A DNA stretch of 64,000 bases from Acidisphaera sp. S103 (GTDB taxonomy: Bacteria; Pseudomonadota; Alphaproteobacteria; Acetobacterales; Acetobacteraceae), in contig NZ_LMUJ01000054.1 in the NCBI RefSeq assembly GCF_009765975.1, positions 185,456-249,455 on the forward strand, in the 5' to 3' direction. Position 1 is the first letter of the stretch, and every line of letters starts with the position of its first letter. Shown here piece after piece: positions 8,704 to 19,903 of the stretch. A model generated the notes under the pieces. That model was not told the origin of the DNA and did no database searches. It saw nothing but the letters and a program-made list of their open reading frames with translations. The position numbers and the translations under genes were made by a program.

Positions 8704-9558
8704 ATGTTCGACCCAATCCATCTGGAAAGTTTTCTTGCCGTCGTGCAGACCCGCAACTTCACCGAGGCGGGCCGGCGCCTCGGTCTCCAGCAGTCGACGG
8801 TCAGCCAGCACATCCGCAAGCTGGAGGCGCGAGCCGAACGGCGCCTGTTCGTGCGCGACACCCACAGCGTGACTCTGACAGCGGATGGCGAGGCGATGAC
8901 CGGCTTCGCGCAGACCATCCTCGACACCAACCAGCGGGCGCGGCGTTACTTCGCGGGGTCACAGCTGCGCGGGCGTGTGCGGTTCGGCACGTCGGAGGAC
9001 TTCGTCAGCACCCGTCTGCCGGAATTGCTGCGCGAGTTCGTCCGCCAGCACGCGCTGGTCGACCTGGAATTGAAAGTCGGGGTCAGCGCGGTCCTGTATG
9101 GCGAACTGGATGCCGGAGAACTGGACCTTGTGCTGGCGAAGCGCCGGAACGGCGACGACCGGGGCCAGTTGGTATGGCGTGACCGGCTGGCCTGGGTCGC
9201 AGCGCCGGGCACGCAGATCGGGACACCCGTGCCGCTGATCCTGTTCAATGCACCCAGCATCACCCGGTCGGTGGCGCTGGAGGCGATGGAGCGGGCCGGC
9301 CTGACATGGCGCATCGCCTGCACTAGCGGCAGCTTAAGCGGTCTGCGCGCCGCCTGCCTGGCCGGTCTCGGCGTCACTGTCCATGCGCGGGGTTTGATGC
9401 CGGAGGGCCTGATGGAAATGCCAGCCTCTGCCGGGCTGCCGACGCTTGGCGACGTGGAGTTCGTGGTTCTGGGCGTCAGAACCGGCCCGCGGGGACCAGC
9501 GGCGGCGCTGGCGGCGGCGATCCTGGCGAACGGGGACCGTCTGCAGAGGGCGGGATAA
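8704..9558 (+). CDS. LysR-family transcriptional regulator
   Basis: At 284 aa this has the family's normal size. The N-terminal winged helix-turn-helix is intact (LESFLAVVQTRNFTEAGRRL, then QQSTVSQHIRKLEARAERRL), followed by the linker helix and a periplasmic-binding-like effector domain starting near GRVRFGTSED. The gene is divergent from the SBF transporter and probably controls it and itself. The effector is unknown. The start MFDPIHLESF matches the family's usual N-terminus. Confidence 0.93.
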   Translation: MFDPIHLESFLAVVQTRNFTEAGRRLGLQQSTVSQHIRKLEARAERRLFVRDTHSVTLTADGEAMTGFAQTILDTNQRARRYFAGSQLRGRVRFGTSEDFVSTRLPELLREFVRQHALVDLELKVGVSAVLYGELDAGELDLVLAKRRNGDDRGQLVWRDRLAWVAAPGTQIGTPVPLILFNAPSITRSVALEAMERAGLTWRIACTSGSLSGLRAACLAGLGVTVHARGLMPEGLMEMPASAGLPTLGDVEFVVLGVRTGPRGPAAALAAAILANGDRLQRAG

Positions 9559-9602
9559 CCACCGGCTTCGGGGCAGACAGGCCTTACTGCCGATGGATCA
9601 AC

Positions 9603-9618
9603 AACACCCCGGCTGGTG

Positions 9619-9620
<2 letters not shown>
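9603..9620. terminator. Short inverted repeat between convergent lysR and acs
   Basis: AACACC (9603-9608) pairs with GGTGTT (9615-9620) around a 6-base loop. The right arm overlaps the acs stop codon. There is no T tract, so a terminator role is weakly supported and rests mainly on its place between convergent genes. Confidence 0.3.
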
Positions 9621-11568
<1,948 letters not shown>

Positions 11569-11623
11569 GGATTGTTTCCCTGCCTTTTTGCAAGCTTCCC
11601 TGTCGTGCCGCGCCGGTCTGAGG

Positions 11624-11968
11624 TCACCCGTCGCCGAGCACGTGGATACTGCCGTCTCGGATCACCACATCGACCGGGGTCAATCGGTCGCCTCGGCACG
11701 GTCCTGAGATACACGCCCCGGTGGCGATTGTGAACTCGGCACCGTGGGTCGCACAGATCAGATGGCGTCCGTCCACCGATAGAAACCGGTCGGGTGTCCA
11801 ATCCAGCGGCGTGCCGATATGGGGGCACGCGTTTTCGTAGACATACACATTGTCACCTTGGCGGACCGCCACCAGTCCGGTGAACGCCCCGTCGGCGCCG
11901 GGAAATCCCTTGGCGCCGTTCTCGGGGATGTCGGTGACCCGGCATAATGTCCGCATGCCGGTCGGCAT
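11624..11968 (-). CDS. Small Rieske [2Fe-2S] protein
   Basis: A 114-aa single-domain Rieske protein of the NirD/dioxygenase-ferredoxin type. The two cluster-binding boxes are [10 protein letters not shown] and CATHGAEF (C-x-H and C-x2-H). There is no membrane anchor or signal peptide, so it is probably a cytoplasmic electron carrier. I chose the ATG at 11968 because it overlaps the EVE stop as TGATG and follows GGATGG; an ATG at 11995 would add nine residues. No partner oxygenase or reductase lies nearby, so its electron acceptor is unknown. Confidence 0.85.
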   Translation of the reverse strand: MPTGMRTLCRVTDIPENGAKGFPGADGAFTGLVAVRQGDNVYVYENACPHIGTPLDWTPDRFLSVDGRHLICATHGAEFTIATGACISGPCRGDRLTPVDVVIRDGSIHVLGDG

Positions 11969-12387
11969 CAGATTTTCCATCCACCCATCCGGCACAGTTT
12001 ATCCCAATGCGGCTTCGAAACAGGCATGACGGACAGCCTGGACTGACGCACCAGCGCCATGTCCGCGAGGCTCGGGTCTGCCTTGATATCGACCAGCGTA
12101 ACGGGTTTCGGCAACGGACGAACCGCCTTCATATCGACGCACACCCAGTCTCCGCTTTCCGCCGTCGGGTCTGGATAGGCTTCCCGCGCGACCTCCACGA
12201 TGCCGACGATCTGCTTGCCGACATTCGAGTGATAGAAAAACGCAAGGTCCCCCTTGGACATCGCCTTCAGGTTGTTCTTCGCCATGTGGTTGCGCACGCC
12301 GGTCCACGGCTCGACCCGGTTCGCGACTTGTTGATCCCAGGAAAAAGCATCCGGCTCCGATTTCACCAACCAATAGCCGGTCATCAT
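11968..12387 (-). CDS. EVE domain protein
   Basis: This 139-aa protein is a complete EVE domain (PF01878, PUA-like fold). It starts YWLVKSEPDAFSWDQQ and continues with WTGVRNHMAKNNLKAM, GDLAFFYHSN and the C-terminal SVMPVSKPHW. EVE proteins are thought to bind modified bases in nucleic acid; YTH-like binding is established for relatives, but the role of this housekeeping type is open. The ATG follows GGGGAGAG. It is the first gene of a likely EVE-Rieske-acs transcript and is divergent from ccmC. Confidence 0.92.
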   Translation of the reverse strand: MMTGYWLVKSEPDAFSWDQQVANRVEPWTGVRNHMAKNNLKAMSKGDLAFFYHSNVGKQIVGIVEVAREAYPDPTAESGDWVCVDMKAVRPLPKPVTLVDIKADPSLADMALVRQSRLSVMPVSKPHWDKLCRMGGWKI

Positions 12388-12576
12388 CTCTCCCCATCGT
12401 TCGCGCGCTCGGATCGGAGCGTCTTGGTCGATCTTGTCACCGCGACCGGACGTTGTTCAATGCCCCGGTTCGGAATATTTGGGGCTTGGTGACAGAGATC
12501 ATCCTGATGGCGCGGCCGCCATGGCATGATCGGCGTGTGCTTTCGCGATTTGGGCCAATCGGGTAGAGGACAACCA

Positions 12577-13365
12577 GTGGACGCTCGCTCATCCGTCGCG
12601 CCGCCCCGTTTGGGAAGGACGCTGCATCGGTTCGCCAATCCGGGCCAATTCCTTCGGCTGTCCGGACGGGTTCTGCCGTGGCTGTTTTGGGCCGGCGCGC
12701 TGCTGACTGCCATTGGCGTGGTCTGGGGCTTGTTTTTCTCCCCGGACGACTGGCAGCAGGGCGATACTGTTCGCATCATGTATGTGCATGTGCCGTTTGC
12801 CTGGCTCGCATCAGCCGGATATCTGTCGTTGGCGATTTGCAGCGTGTTGTCATTGATATGGCGCCATCCGCTGGCCGACCTCGCGGCGGTTGAGATTGGA
12901 CCGGTCGGCGCCGGCTTCACGGCCGTTTGCCTGGCGACCGGCAGCCTGTGGGGAAGGCCGACCTGGGGTGCGTGGTGGGTGTGGGACGCGCGCCTGACCT
13001 CGGTATTCGTGCTGTTTTTACTCTATCTCGGCCATATCGCGCTGGTCCGGGCGTTTGACGATCCTACGCGCGGCTATCGGGCCGGCGCCATTCTCGCGCT
13101 GGTTGGCGTTATCAACCTGCCCATTATCAAGTTCAGTGTCGATTGGTGGAATACCCTGCACCAGCCGGCCTCGATCACTCTGATGGGCGCGCCGACGATC
13201 GCGACAAGCCTGTTGTGGCCGCTGCTGTTCACCACCTTAGGATTCAGCCTGCTGTTCGCCGGGATCACCATCGCCCGCACGCGTGCCGCGGTGATGGAAC
13301 GCCGAATCCGAGCCCTGCTGATGGCCAAGGCATCGTCCTCCGGCGGAGAAGAGGTTCTGTCGTGA
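12577..13365 (+). CDS. ccmC: Heme exporter protein CcmC
   Basis: CcmC binds heme at the periplasmic face and loads it onto CcmE in system I cytochrome c maturation. The 262-aa protein shows six membrane segments and the tryptophan-rich WWD domain GRPTWGAWWVWDARLTS. The flanking heme-ligand histidines lie in MYVHVPFAW and WNTLHQPAS. I chose the GTG start (VDARSSVAPP) because AGAGGA sits 6 bp upstream; an ATG at 12526 in frame would add 17 residues. The stop overlaps the ccmD GTG (GTGA). ccmA, ccmB and ccmF-H are not in the window. Confidence 0.93.
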   Translation: MDARSSVAPPRLGRTLHRFANPGQFLRLSGRVLPWLFWAGALLTAIGVVWGLFFSPDDWQQGDTVRIMYVHVPFAWLASAGYLSLAICSVLSLIWRHPLADLAAVEIGPVGAGFTAVCLATGSLWGRPTWGAWWVWDARLTSVFVLFLLYLGHIALVRAFDDPTRGYRAGAILALVGVINLPIIKFSVDWWNTLHQPASITLMGAPTIATSLLWPLLFTTLGFSLLFAGITIARTRAAVMERRIRALLMAKASSSGGEEVLS

Positions 13366-13508
13366 CCCATTGGCCCTACATTGCCGCGGCCTACGTTATC
13401 GCGGTCGGGATGCCGCTGGTCCTTTCCGTCGAGGTGCTGTTTCGCGTCAGGTCGGCTCACCGCCGGCTGCGGGCGATCGACACACGCTCCGGCCGGGGCA
13501 GGGCATGA
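13362..13508 (+). CDS. ccmD: Heme exporter protein CcmD
   Basis: A 48-residue protein with one hydrophobic segment (YIAAAYVIAVGMPLVLSVEV) followed by a basic cytoplasmic tail ending RSGRGRA. Size, topology and position between ccmC and ccmE identify CcmD, which releases holo-CcmE from CcmC. It starts with GTG overlapping the ccmC stop and follows GGAGAAGAGG. Its stop overlaps the ccmE ATG. Confidence 0.85.
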   Translation: MTHWPYIAAAYVIAVGMPLVLSVEVLFRVRSAHRRLRAIDTRSGRGRA

Positions 13509-14005
13509 CCCGCAAGAAGCGGCGCCTGCTGGTTCTGCTGGTCTGCGGCGTCGGCCTGTGTTCGGCCACGGCGCTGATCCTGTCGGCGTTCAGCGACAAT
13601 TTGGTGTTTTTCGTGTCGCCATCCGATCTGGCCAAATCGGGGCCCAACGGCCGGCAGGTTCGCCTGGGCGGTCTGGTGGAGCAGGGGACGGTCGAAAAAT
13701 CGACGGGCGGCCACGCTGGCGCCCAGTTCAAGGTCACCGATGGCAACGCCAGTGTCGAGGTTGTCTACAAAGGCATCCTTCCGGACCTGTTCCGCGAGGG
13801 CCAAGGCGTGGTCGTACTGGGAGTCGAGCAGCCGAACGGGGAGTTTCGTGCCTCGGAGGTGCTGGCCAAGCATGATGCGACTTACATGCCGAAGGAAGTC
13901 GTCGACGCGCTGAAGAAGTCCGGGCGTTGGAACCCCGCCGCCGGGCCACCGCCGCCGGCCTCCACATGGAACCTGCCGGGGAAACCCGCCGGGCCTTCCG
14001 GGTGA
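13505..14005 (+). CDS. ccmE: Cytochrome c-type biogenesis heme chaperone CcmE
   Basis: This is a 166-aa membrane-anchored periplasmic heme chaperone. A single N-terminal anchor (LLVLLVCGVGLCSATALIL) precedes the OB-fold domain. The heme-attaching histidine is H123 in LAKHDATYMP, with the conserved tyrosine Y127 four residues later. The C-terminal tail is proline-rich and flexible. The ATG overlaps the ccmD stop (ATGA), completing a coupled ccmC-D-E unit. Just 1 bp separates its stop from the next gene, so the hydroxylase is probably co-transcribed. Confidence 0.95.
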   Translation: MTRKKRRLLVLLVCGVGLCSATALILSAFSDNLVFFVSPSDLAKSGPNGRQVRLGGLVEQGTVEKSTGGHAGAQFKVTDGNASVEVVYKGILPDLFREGQGVVVLGVEQPNGEFRASEVLAKHDATYMPKEVVDALKKSGRWNPAAGPPPPASTWNLPGKPAGPSG

Positions 14006-14006
14006 C

Positions 14007-15251
14007 ATGACTCAATCCATGTCTGTGCAGGTCTGTATCATGGGTGCCGGCCCGGTTGGCGGTACGCTGGCCTGTCGCCTGGCCAGCGCCGGTGTCAGCG
14101 TCGCGTTGATCGACCAGGCGGTGCTGCCGCCGATGGAGAACCCGGCGTTCGACGGCCGAGCCTATGCGATCGCGGCAGGGTCGCGGACGCTGCTGGAAGA
14201 CGCGGGACTGTGGGACGTCCTTGATGTCCCGCCGAACCCGATCCTCGATATTCGGGTCAGCGATGGGCGGATCGGCCGGCCGCCGTCTCGGCTGCATCTG
14301 CATTTCGATCACCGGGAAGCGGGCGGCGACCCGCGGCCGTTCGGATGGATGGTCGAGGCCCGGTCGCTGCGCAAGGCGCTGAATGCTCGTTTCCCTGCGC
14401 AAGCGGGATTGCATCTGTTCGCGCCGGCCAAGGCCGCCGTCGAGCGGTCGGATGATGGTGCCCTGGTTCGCATCGAGGATGGGCCGGTGATCGCGTGCCA
14501 GCTTGTTGTCGCGGCCGAGGGTCGCAACTCGCCGTTGCGGGAACAGGCGGGCATTCCGGTCACGCGGATTCCTTACGGTCAGACCGCGATCGTCTGTGCC
14601 GTTTCGCATGAGTATCCGCATCACGGCCTCGCGCTGGAGCATTTTCTGCCCGCTGGTCCGTTCGCCGCTCTGCCGATGGGGCCAAGCGCCGATGCCGAAC
14701 CCGGCGGTGCGCCGCACGTGTCGGCCATCGTATGGACGGAACGGACGAAAGACGCGGCGGCCTTCATGGCTTTGGACGACGGGCGGTTCGCGCGGGAAGC
14801 AGCCCGCCGGCTTGGGCCGCACCTGGGTGCAATCCGCGCGGTCGGCCGGCGATGGAGCTACAATCTGTCAGCGATGATCGCGCATCGGTACGCCGATACG
14901 AGGCTGGCGCTGGCCGGTGATGCCGCACACGGGATTCACCCGATCGCGGGGCAGGGCCTAAATCTGGGCTTTCGCGACGGGATCGCGCTGGCTGATTTGA
15001 TCGTCGAGGCCGTTCGGAACAACGCGGATGTCGGCGGCAAAGCCTTGCTGACGCAGTATCAGCGCATGCGGCAACCCGACAATCTGCTGATGTTCGCGAT
15101 GACCGATGGGATTGACCGCCTATTCAGCACGGACCGCCGTATGGTCCGCGCCGTTCGGGATCTGGGCATCAACGCGGTCGATCGCCTGGGTCCCATGAAG
15201 CGCATGTTCATGCGCCGGGCGATGGGTGTGACGGCGCCGCCGGGGTCGTAG
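14007..15251 (+). CDS. UbiH/UbiF/COQ6-type FAD monooxygenase
   Basis: This 414-aa flavoprotein hydroxylase probably acts on the ubiquinone ring. The N-terminal dinucleotide fold is VCIMGAGPVGGTLACRLA with the acidic VALIDQ at the strand end. The mid DG-type region is VVAAEGRNSPLRE, and the UbiH signature GDAAHGIHPIAGQGLN is perfect. The C-terminus (MKRMFMRRAMG) is typical of the family. It follows ccmE by 1 bp, linking quinone and cytochrome c assembly. Which ring position it hydroxylates (C4, C5 or C6) cannot be told from sequence alone. Confidence 0.88.
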   Translation: MTQSMSVQVCIMGAGPVGGTLACRLASAGVSVALIDQAVLPPMENPAFDGRAYAIAAGSRTLLEDAGLWDVLDVPPNPILDIRVSDGRIGRPPSRLHLHFDHREAGGDPRPFGWMVEARSLRKALNARFPAQAGLHLFAPAKAAVERSDDGALVRIEDGPVIACQLVVAAEGRNSPLREQAGIPVTRIPYGQTAIVCAVSHEYPHHGLALEHFLPAGPFAALPMGPSADAEPGGAPHVSAIVWTERTKDAAAFMALDDGRFAREAARRLGPHLGAIRAVGRRWSYNLSAMIAHRYADTRLALAGDAAHGIHPIAGQGLNLGFRDGIALADLIVEAVRNNADVGGKALLTQYQRMRQPDNLLMFAMTDGIDRLFSTDRRMVRAVRDLGINAVDRLGPMKRMFMRRAMGVTAPPGS

Positions 15252-15277
15252 CAGGCTGGTTACCGACGCCGGCGGGC

Positions 15278-16060
15278 TTACCCCTGGCGCTCCACGATCA
15301 ACTGCTTGATGGTGCCGATCGCCTTGGCCGGGTTCAGGCCCTTGGGGCACGTATCGGTGCAGTTCATGATGGTATGGCAGCGGTACAGCTTGAACGGATC
15401 CTCCAGTTCATCCAAACGCTGACCGGTCGCCTCATCGCGTGAGTCGGCGATCCAGCGATAGGCGGCCAGCAGGACGGCCGGGCCCAGATAGCGGTCGCCG
15501 TTCCACCAGTAGCTAGGGCAGGAGGTCGAGCAGCAGAAGCACAATATGCACTCCCACATGCCATCCAGCTTGGCGCGCTCTTCCTTACTTTGCAGCCGCT
15601 CGCCGTCAGGTGGCGCCGGCGAATCCGCCTGCATCCAAGGCTTGATCGAGCTATATTGCGCGTAGGCCTGGGACAGGTCGGGCACCAGGTCCTTCACCAC
15701 CGGCATGTGCGGCAGCGGGCTGATCTTGACCGCACCCTTCACGTCCTCGATCGGCTTGAGGCAGGCCAGGGTATTGCCGCCGTCGATGTTCATCGCGCAC
15801 GACCCGCAAATGCCCTCGCGGCAGGAGCGACGGAAGGTCAGGGTCGGATCGATCTCGTTCTTGATCTTGATCAGGGCGTCCAGGACCATGGGGCCGCAGG
15901 CGTCGAGGTCGATCTCATACGTGTCGGTGCTGGGGTTTTTGCCGTCGTCGGGGTTCCAGCGATAGATCTTGAAATCCCGAACGCGCTTGGTCCCGGCCGG
16001 CGCCTTGAAGGTCTGGCCCTGGCCGATGCGGCTGTTCAGGGGAAGATTGAAAGCAACCAT
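15278..16060 (-). CDS. sdhB: Succinate dehydrogenase iron-sulfur subunit
   Basis: This is complex II's electron-transfer subunit, 260 aa. The [2Fe-2S] ligands are in [16 protein letters not shown] with the fourth Cys in LACLKP. The [4Fe-4S] and [3Fe-4S] ligands lie in [17 protein letters not shown] and [17 protein letters not shown]. All cluster cysteines are present. It is the last gene of sdhC-D-A-B, 38 bp after sdhA. It passes electrons from SdhA flavin to ubiquinone at the membrane face. Confidence 0.97.
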   Translation of the reverse strand: MVAFNLPLNSRIGQGQTFKAPAGTKRVRDFKIYRWNPDDGKNPSTDTYEIDLDACGPMVLDALIKIKNEIDPTLTFRRSCREGICGSCAMNIDGGNTLACLKPIEDVKGAVKISPLPHMPVVKDLVPDLSQAYAQYSSIKPWMQADSPAPPDGERLQSKEERAKLDGMWECILCFCCSTSCPSYWWNGDRYLGPAVLLAAYRWIADSRDEATGQRLDELEDPFKLYRCHTIMNCTDTCPKGLNPAKAIGTIKQLIVERQG

Positions 16061-16098
16061 CGTCGTGTGATCCTAAGGAATGGCGACAGAAAACCGAC

Positions 16099-17910
16099 CT
16101 AGTAAACCCGCTTCTTCGGCGGGAAGACCGAGACCTCATTGGTCATCGTTTGCATCTTCACCGGACGGTAATCGAGCCGCGTGTCGCCGTTGTCGCCGCA
16201 CCACGCCAGGGTGTGCTTCATCCAGTTCTGATCGTCGCGATCCGGATAATCGTCGTGCGCGTGGGCGCCGCGGCTTTCCAGGCGGGCCTCGGCGCCGACC
16301 ATGGTGGTCATCGCGTTGCCCATCAGGTTGTGCAGTTCCAGCGCCTCCATCAGGTCGCTGTTCCACACCAGGCTGCGGTCGGAGACGGACATGTCGCTCA
16401 TCCCGCTCCAGATGTTTTTCATCTTGCCGACGCCTTCTTCCATGCTCTTGGCGGTGCGGAACACCGCGGCGTGGGCCTGCATGGCGCGCTGCATGGTCAG
16501 GCGCAGTTCGGCGACCTTGGTGCTGCCCTTGGCGTGACGGGCACGGTCGAAACGGTCCAGCGAGGATTCGCCGGCTTTCGCGGGCAGCGGGGCCTGGCGG
16601 GCGCCGGGCTTGATCGTCTCGGTGGCGCGATGGGCGGCGGCGCGGCCGAACACCACCAGATCGAGCAGGGAGTTGGTGCCCAGGCGGTTGGCACCGTGGA
16701 CCGAAACGCAGGCGGCTTCACCCACCGCCATCAGGCCGGGGACCACCGCGTCGGGGTTGTCCTTGGTCGGGCGCAGGACTTCCGTATGCACGTTGGTGGG
16801 GACGCCGCCCATGTTGTAGTGCACGGTGGGCAGGACGGGGATCGGCTCCTTCGTCACGTCGACGCCGGCAAACACTTTCGCGGTTTCCGAAATGCCGGGC
16901 AGGCGCTCGTGCAACAGGGCAGCACCGAGATGCTCCAGATGGAGCATGATGTGGTCCTTCTGCGGACCGCAGCCCCGGCCCTCATTGATTTCCATGGTCA
17001 TGGAGCGGGACACGACGTCGCGGCTGGCCAGGTCCTTGGCGGTGGGGGCGTAGCGCTCCATGAAACGTTCGCCCTCGGCGTTGGTCAGGTAGCCGCCTTC
17101 GCCACGCGCACCCTCGGTAATCAGGCAGCCGGCGGGGAAAATGCCGGTGGGATGGAACTGGACGAATTCCATGTCCTGGGCAGGCAGGCCGGCACGCAGC
17201 ACCATGCCGGTACCATCACCTGTGCAGGTATGCGCCGACGTGCAGGACAAATAGGCTCGGCCGTAACCACCGGTCGCCAATACAACTGTCTGGGCACGGA
17301 AGCGGTGGATGGTGCCGTCTTCCAGGTTCCAGGCCATGACCCCGCGGCAGGCGCCTTCTTCGTCCATGATCAGGTCGAGGGCGAAATACTCGACGAAGAA
17401 CTCCGCGTCGTGCTTCAGGCTTTGCTGATACAGCGTATGCAGGATGGCATGGCCGGTGCGGTCGGCGGCGGCGCAGGCGCGCATCGCCGGTTCCTTGCCG
17501 TATTCCTTCATGTGGCCGCCGAACGGACGCTGGTAGATACGGCCGTCCTCCGTCCGGCTGAACGGCACGCCGTAATGTTCCAGTTCGTAGACGGCGGGAA
17601 TGGCCTCCCGGCACATGTATTCGATGGCGTCCTGGTCGCCCAGCCAGTCGGACCCCTTGACGGTGTCGTACATGTGCCAGCGCCAGTCGTCCTCACCCAT
17701 GTTGCCGAGCGCGGCGCCGATGCCGCCCTGGGCGGCGACGGTGTGGCTGCGGGTGGGAAAAACCTTGGTGATGCAGGCGGTTTTCAGTCCGGCGGCGCCC
17801 ATGCCGAAAGTGGCGCGCAAGCCGGATCCGCCAGCACCGACCACCACGACGTCGTAGGTATGGTCCACGATGTTGTAGGCGCGGGAGGACGGCATCGTGA
17901 TCGCGTTCAT
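16099..17910 (-). CDS. sdhA: Succinate dehydrogenase flavoprotein subunit
   Basis: A 603-aa catalytic subunit oxidising succinate to fumarate. The FAD fold [17 protein letters not shown] is near the start. The covalent flavin histidine is H56 in [11 protein letters not shown], and the active-site region reads [21 protein letters not shown] within FVQFHPTGI. The C-terminal domain has [17 protein letters not shown] follows GAGGAAAA. It lies 19 bp after sdhD in the operon. Length and motifs are fully standard for the proteobacterial enzyme. Confidence 0.97.
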   Translation of the reverse strand: MNAITMPSSRAYNIVDHTYDVVVVGAGGSGLRATFGMGAAGLKTACITKVFPTRSHTVAAQGGIGAALGNMGEDDWRWHMYDTVKGSDWLGDQDAIEYMCREAIPAVYELEHYGVPFSRTEDGRIYQRPFGGHMKEYGKEPAMRACAAADRTGHAILHTLYQQSLKHDAEFFVEYFALDLIMDEEGACRGVMAWNLEDGTIHRFRAQTVVLATGGYGRAYLSCTSAHTCTGDGTGMVLRAGLPAQDMEFVQFHPTGIFPAGCLITEGARGEGGYLTNAEGERFMERYAPTAKDLASRDVVSRSMTMEINEGRGCGPQKDHIMLHLEHLGAALLHERLPGISETAKVFAGVDVTKEPIPVLPTVHYNMGGVPTNVHTEVLRPTKDNPDAVVPGLMAVGEAACVSVHGANRLGTNSLLDLVVFGRAAAHRATETIKPGARQAPLPAKAGESSLDRFDRARHAKGSTKVAELRLTMQRAMQAHAAVFRTAKSMEEGVGKMKNIWSGMSDMSVSDRSLVWNSDLMEALELHNLMGNAMTTMVGAEARLESRGAHAHDDYPDRDDQNWMKHTLAWCGDNGDTRLDYRPVKMQTMTNEVSVFPPKKRVY

Positions 17911-17929
17911 CGAGTTTTCCTCAGGGCTC

Positions 17930-18325
17930 TTACAGCCCGATTTTCAGCACGGAGACGATACAGACCAGGGCGAGCAGGATGCAGAGTGCCTTCACCACCA
18001 GCACGGCGGTCAGCTTGGCGCGTTCGTCATGCACGTAGTCTTCGATCACCACCTGCACACCCAGTTGCAGATGGTGAAATGTCGCGACGATCAGCGCCAG
18101 CATCAAGCCCATCGTCAGCGGGGATGACAGCCATTCGATAACCGCCTGATGGGTCGCGCCAGCCAGGTGGATCACCGAGAAGATGAACCACAGTGTCAGC
18201 GGCACCAGCGCAATCGCGGTCAGGCGCTGCATCCACCAATGATGCGACCCCGCTCGGGCTGATCCCAGGCCGCGCGCGCGGCCCAGCGGCGAGCGCAGCA
18301 TATCGATATGCGGTGTTCCAGACAT
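17930..18325 (-). CDS. sdhD: Succinate dehydrogenase membrane anchor subunit SdhD
   Basis: A 131-aa protein with three hydrophobic helices. The N-terminal quinone-site region is [20 protein letters not shown], and [18 protein letters not shown], between helices 2 and 3, contains the heme-side histidine and the conserved D-Y pair. It helps bind heme b and ubiquinone with SdhC. The ATG follows GAGGGGCTGAC, and it begins 9 bp after the sdhC stop. Confidence 0.93.
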   Translation of the reverse strand: MSGTPHIDMLRSPLGRARGLGSARAGSHHWWMQRLTAIALVPLTLWFIFSVIHLAGATHQAVIEWLSSPLTMGLMLALIVATFHHLQLGVQVVIEDYVHDERAKLTAVLVVKALCILLALVCIVSVLKIGL

Positions 18326-18334
18326 GTCAGCCCC

Positions 18335-18766
18335 TCACCAAACCACCAGGCCAACGACCCAGACCAGCACCGTGCAGACCACGGTTGCGATCACGACGCC
18401 CCAGCCCGAGGTGTTGTAGGTCGGTGCCTCGAACCCGATTCCGCTGTCCCAGACCAGATGGCGGATGCCACTGAAGAAATGGAAGATCAGCGCCAGCGAC
18501 CAGCCGAACAGCAGCAGCAGTCCGACGGCCGATCCCAGGAACCACTGGGCGCGGTCGAACGCCTCATCCGGACCGGCAGCGGAGACCAGCCACCAGGTCA
18601 GCAGCAGCGTGCCGACGCCAAGGGCGCAACCGGTGACGCGATGCAGGATCGACAGCGCCATGCTGATCGGCCAACGATAGACCTGAAGGTGCGGCGACAG
18701 CGGGCGTCGCACCAGTTTGCCTTCAGAGTTCCGCGCGGTCATCAGCGCGTCGCGTACGTCTCTCAC
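18335..18766 (-). CDS. sdhC: Succinate dehydrogenase cytochrome b556 subunit SdhC
   Basis: A 143-aa three-helix subunit and first gene of the sdh operon. The signature RPLSPHLQVYRWPISMALSI, with SILHRVTG, precedes helix 1. The heme-ligand motif HFFSGIRHLVWD lies between helices 2 and 3. The start is GTG at 18766, supported by GGGAGC six bases upstream; an ATG eight codons later lacks a ribosome site. The region upstream (18767-18853) must carry the operon promoter; I see no clear operator in it. Confidence 0.93.
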   Translation of the reverse strand: MRDVRDALMTARNSEGKLVRRPLSPHLQVYRWPISMALSILHRVTGCALGVGTLLLTWWLVSAAGPDEAFDRAQWFLGSAVGLLLLFGWSLALIFHFFSGIRHLVWDSGIGFEAPTYNTSGWGVVIATVVCTVLVWVVGLVVW

Positions 18767-18853
18767 GCATCGCTCCCGTTCTGTCGGCGCCCATGTCGAG
18801 CATGACGGCGGCGCCGAACCATCAGGGGTGATTAGCGTTGCGGGATGAAAGGG

Positions 18854-19468
18854 TCAACGCGGCGGCAGGATGCGGTCGAGCGATTGACGCGCAAGGGAGA
18901 CCGCGCGTTCAAGCATGGCGGGACCTCGGGTGACGCCTTCCAGCGCGATGATGTGGATATCGCGGAGTCCGATCGTGTTCAGGATGGTGGTGAGGTAGGG
19001 CGTCAGGAAGTCGGGTTGCGCCGGCGTGCCGGTCGGCGACGGGCCGCTGAACCAGCCGCCGGATGCGATGAGGATATAGACCGGGCGGTCCTGCAATGTG
19101 CCCACCTTGCCGGCCGGGGTGCTTTTGAAGGTGCGGTGAATGCGCACGATCTGGTCGATCCAGGCCTTCAGAACGGCGGGTACGGTAAAATTATGCATGG
19201 GCGTTGCGATCACCAGCGCGTCGGCGTCTTCCAGTTCGCGGATCAGGGTTTCGGACTGGGTGAAGGCTTCGGGTGGGCTGGCCGGGTCGAGAATGGCGTT
19301 GCTGAATGCGGCGTCGACGACCGTTGGCGGGTTGGCGGCCAGGTCTCGGTTGTGGATCCTGGCGGTAGGGTGATGCTGGTGCAGACGCGTCAGGAATTCC
19401 TCGGCGAAGTCCAGGCTGTGGGATGCTGATCCGCGTGGACTGCATGAGATGTAGAGGATTGTTTGCAT
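18854..19468 (-). CDS. FMN-dependent NADH-azoreductase (AzoR-like flavodoxin-fold)
   Basis: This 204-aa flavodoxin-fold protein (PF02525) starts with ILYISCSPRGSASHSLDFA, the phosphate loop for FMN. ADALVIATPMHNFTVPAVLK, which contains the FMN contact PMHNF, and a GGWF segment (IASGGWF) typical of AzoR follow. The family reduces quinones and azo compounds with NAD(P)H in a two-electron step. It is the third gene of an operon after an AhpD-like protein and a GNAT, starting 3 bp after the GNAT stop. A role in quinone or electrophile detoxification is inferred. Confidence 0.88.
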   Translation of the reverse strand: MQTILYISCSPRGSASHSLDFAEEFLTRLHQHHPTARIHNRDLAANPPTVVDAAFSNAILDPASPPEAFTQSETLIRELEDADALVIATPMHNFTVPAVLKAWIDQIVRIHRTFKSTPAGKVGTLQDRPVYILIASGGWFSGPSPTGTPAQPDFLTPYLTTILNTIGLRDIHIIALEGVTRGPAMLERAVSLARQSLDRILPPR

Positions 19469-19471
19469 CGG

Positions 19472-19903
19472 TCAGTCCAATTGCTTGCTGAAGCGCAGTG
19501 ATGACGGCAGCATTCCGTAGCGGAAATAGAAGCGTTGCCCGAGCAGATTGTCCAATCCGGTGTCGAGGGTGAGGCGAAGGATGCCTTCGTCCCTGGCTAT
19601 TTTCGCCACCCCGTCCAGCAGGCGGGCGCCCAGGCCGTTGCGGCGTTCCGATTCCGCGACGACAAGGTCATCGACGTAGCAGAAGCGCCCGCGGATCAGG
19701 TTTTCCTGCATACGATAGCCGGCGGCGCCGATCACCGCCTGATCGCGCCAGGCGGCGAGCAAGCGGTAGCCTTGGGCGATCTGGACCTGGACGCGGGCGG
19801 CCAGTTCGGGGGCGCCGGTCAGGTGGGGCCGCAGGGCCTGCATCACCGGGAAGCAGGCCGCGAGGTCGGCCGGGGTCTCGGCCGGACGGATGTCGATAGT
19901 CAT
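19472..19903 (-). CDS. GNAT-family N-acetyltransferase
   Basis: A 143-aa GNAT (PF00583). The acetyl-CoA loop is visible as ESERRNGLGARLLDGV, preceded by the beta-strand CYVDDLVV and followed by LTLDTGLDN and RFYFRYGM. The ATG overlaps the upstream stop by 4 bp (ATGA) and follows AGGGCAAGG. The substrate is unknown. The operon with an AhpD-like and an azoreductase-like protein, opposite a MocR regulator, suggests a small-molecule (amine or electrophile) detoxification role. Confidence 0.9.
   Translation of the reverse strand: MTIDIRPAETPADLAACFPVMQALRPHLTGAPELAARVQVQIAQGYRLLAAWRDQAVIGAAGYRMQENLIRGRFCYVDDLVVAESERRNGLGARLLDGVAKIARDEGILRLTLDTGLDNLLGQRFYFRYGMLPSSLRFSKQLD

Noticed and set aside
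16150-18141. Long rightward frame opposite sdhA and sdhD
   Set aside because: SdhA has complete FAD, flavinylation and C-terminal motifs; the rightward frame is a high-GC antisense shadow with no recognisable domain.
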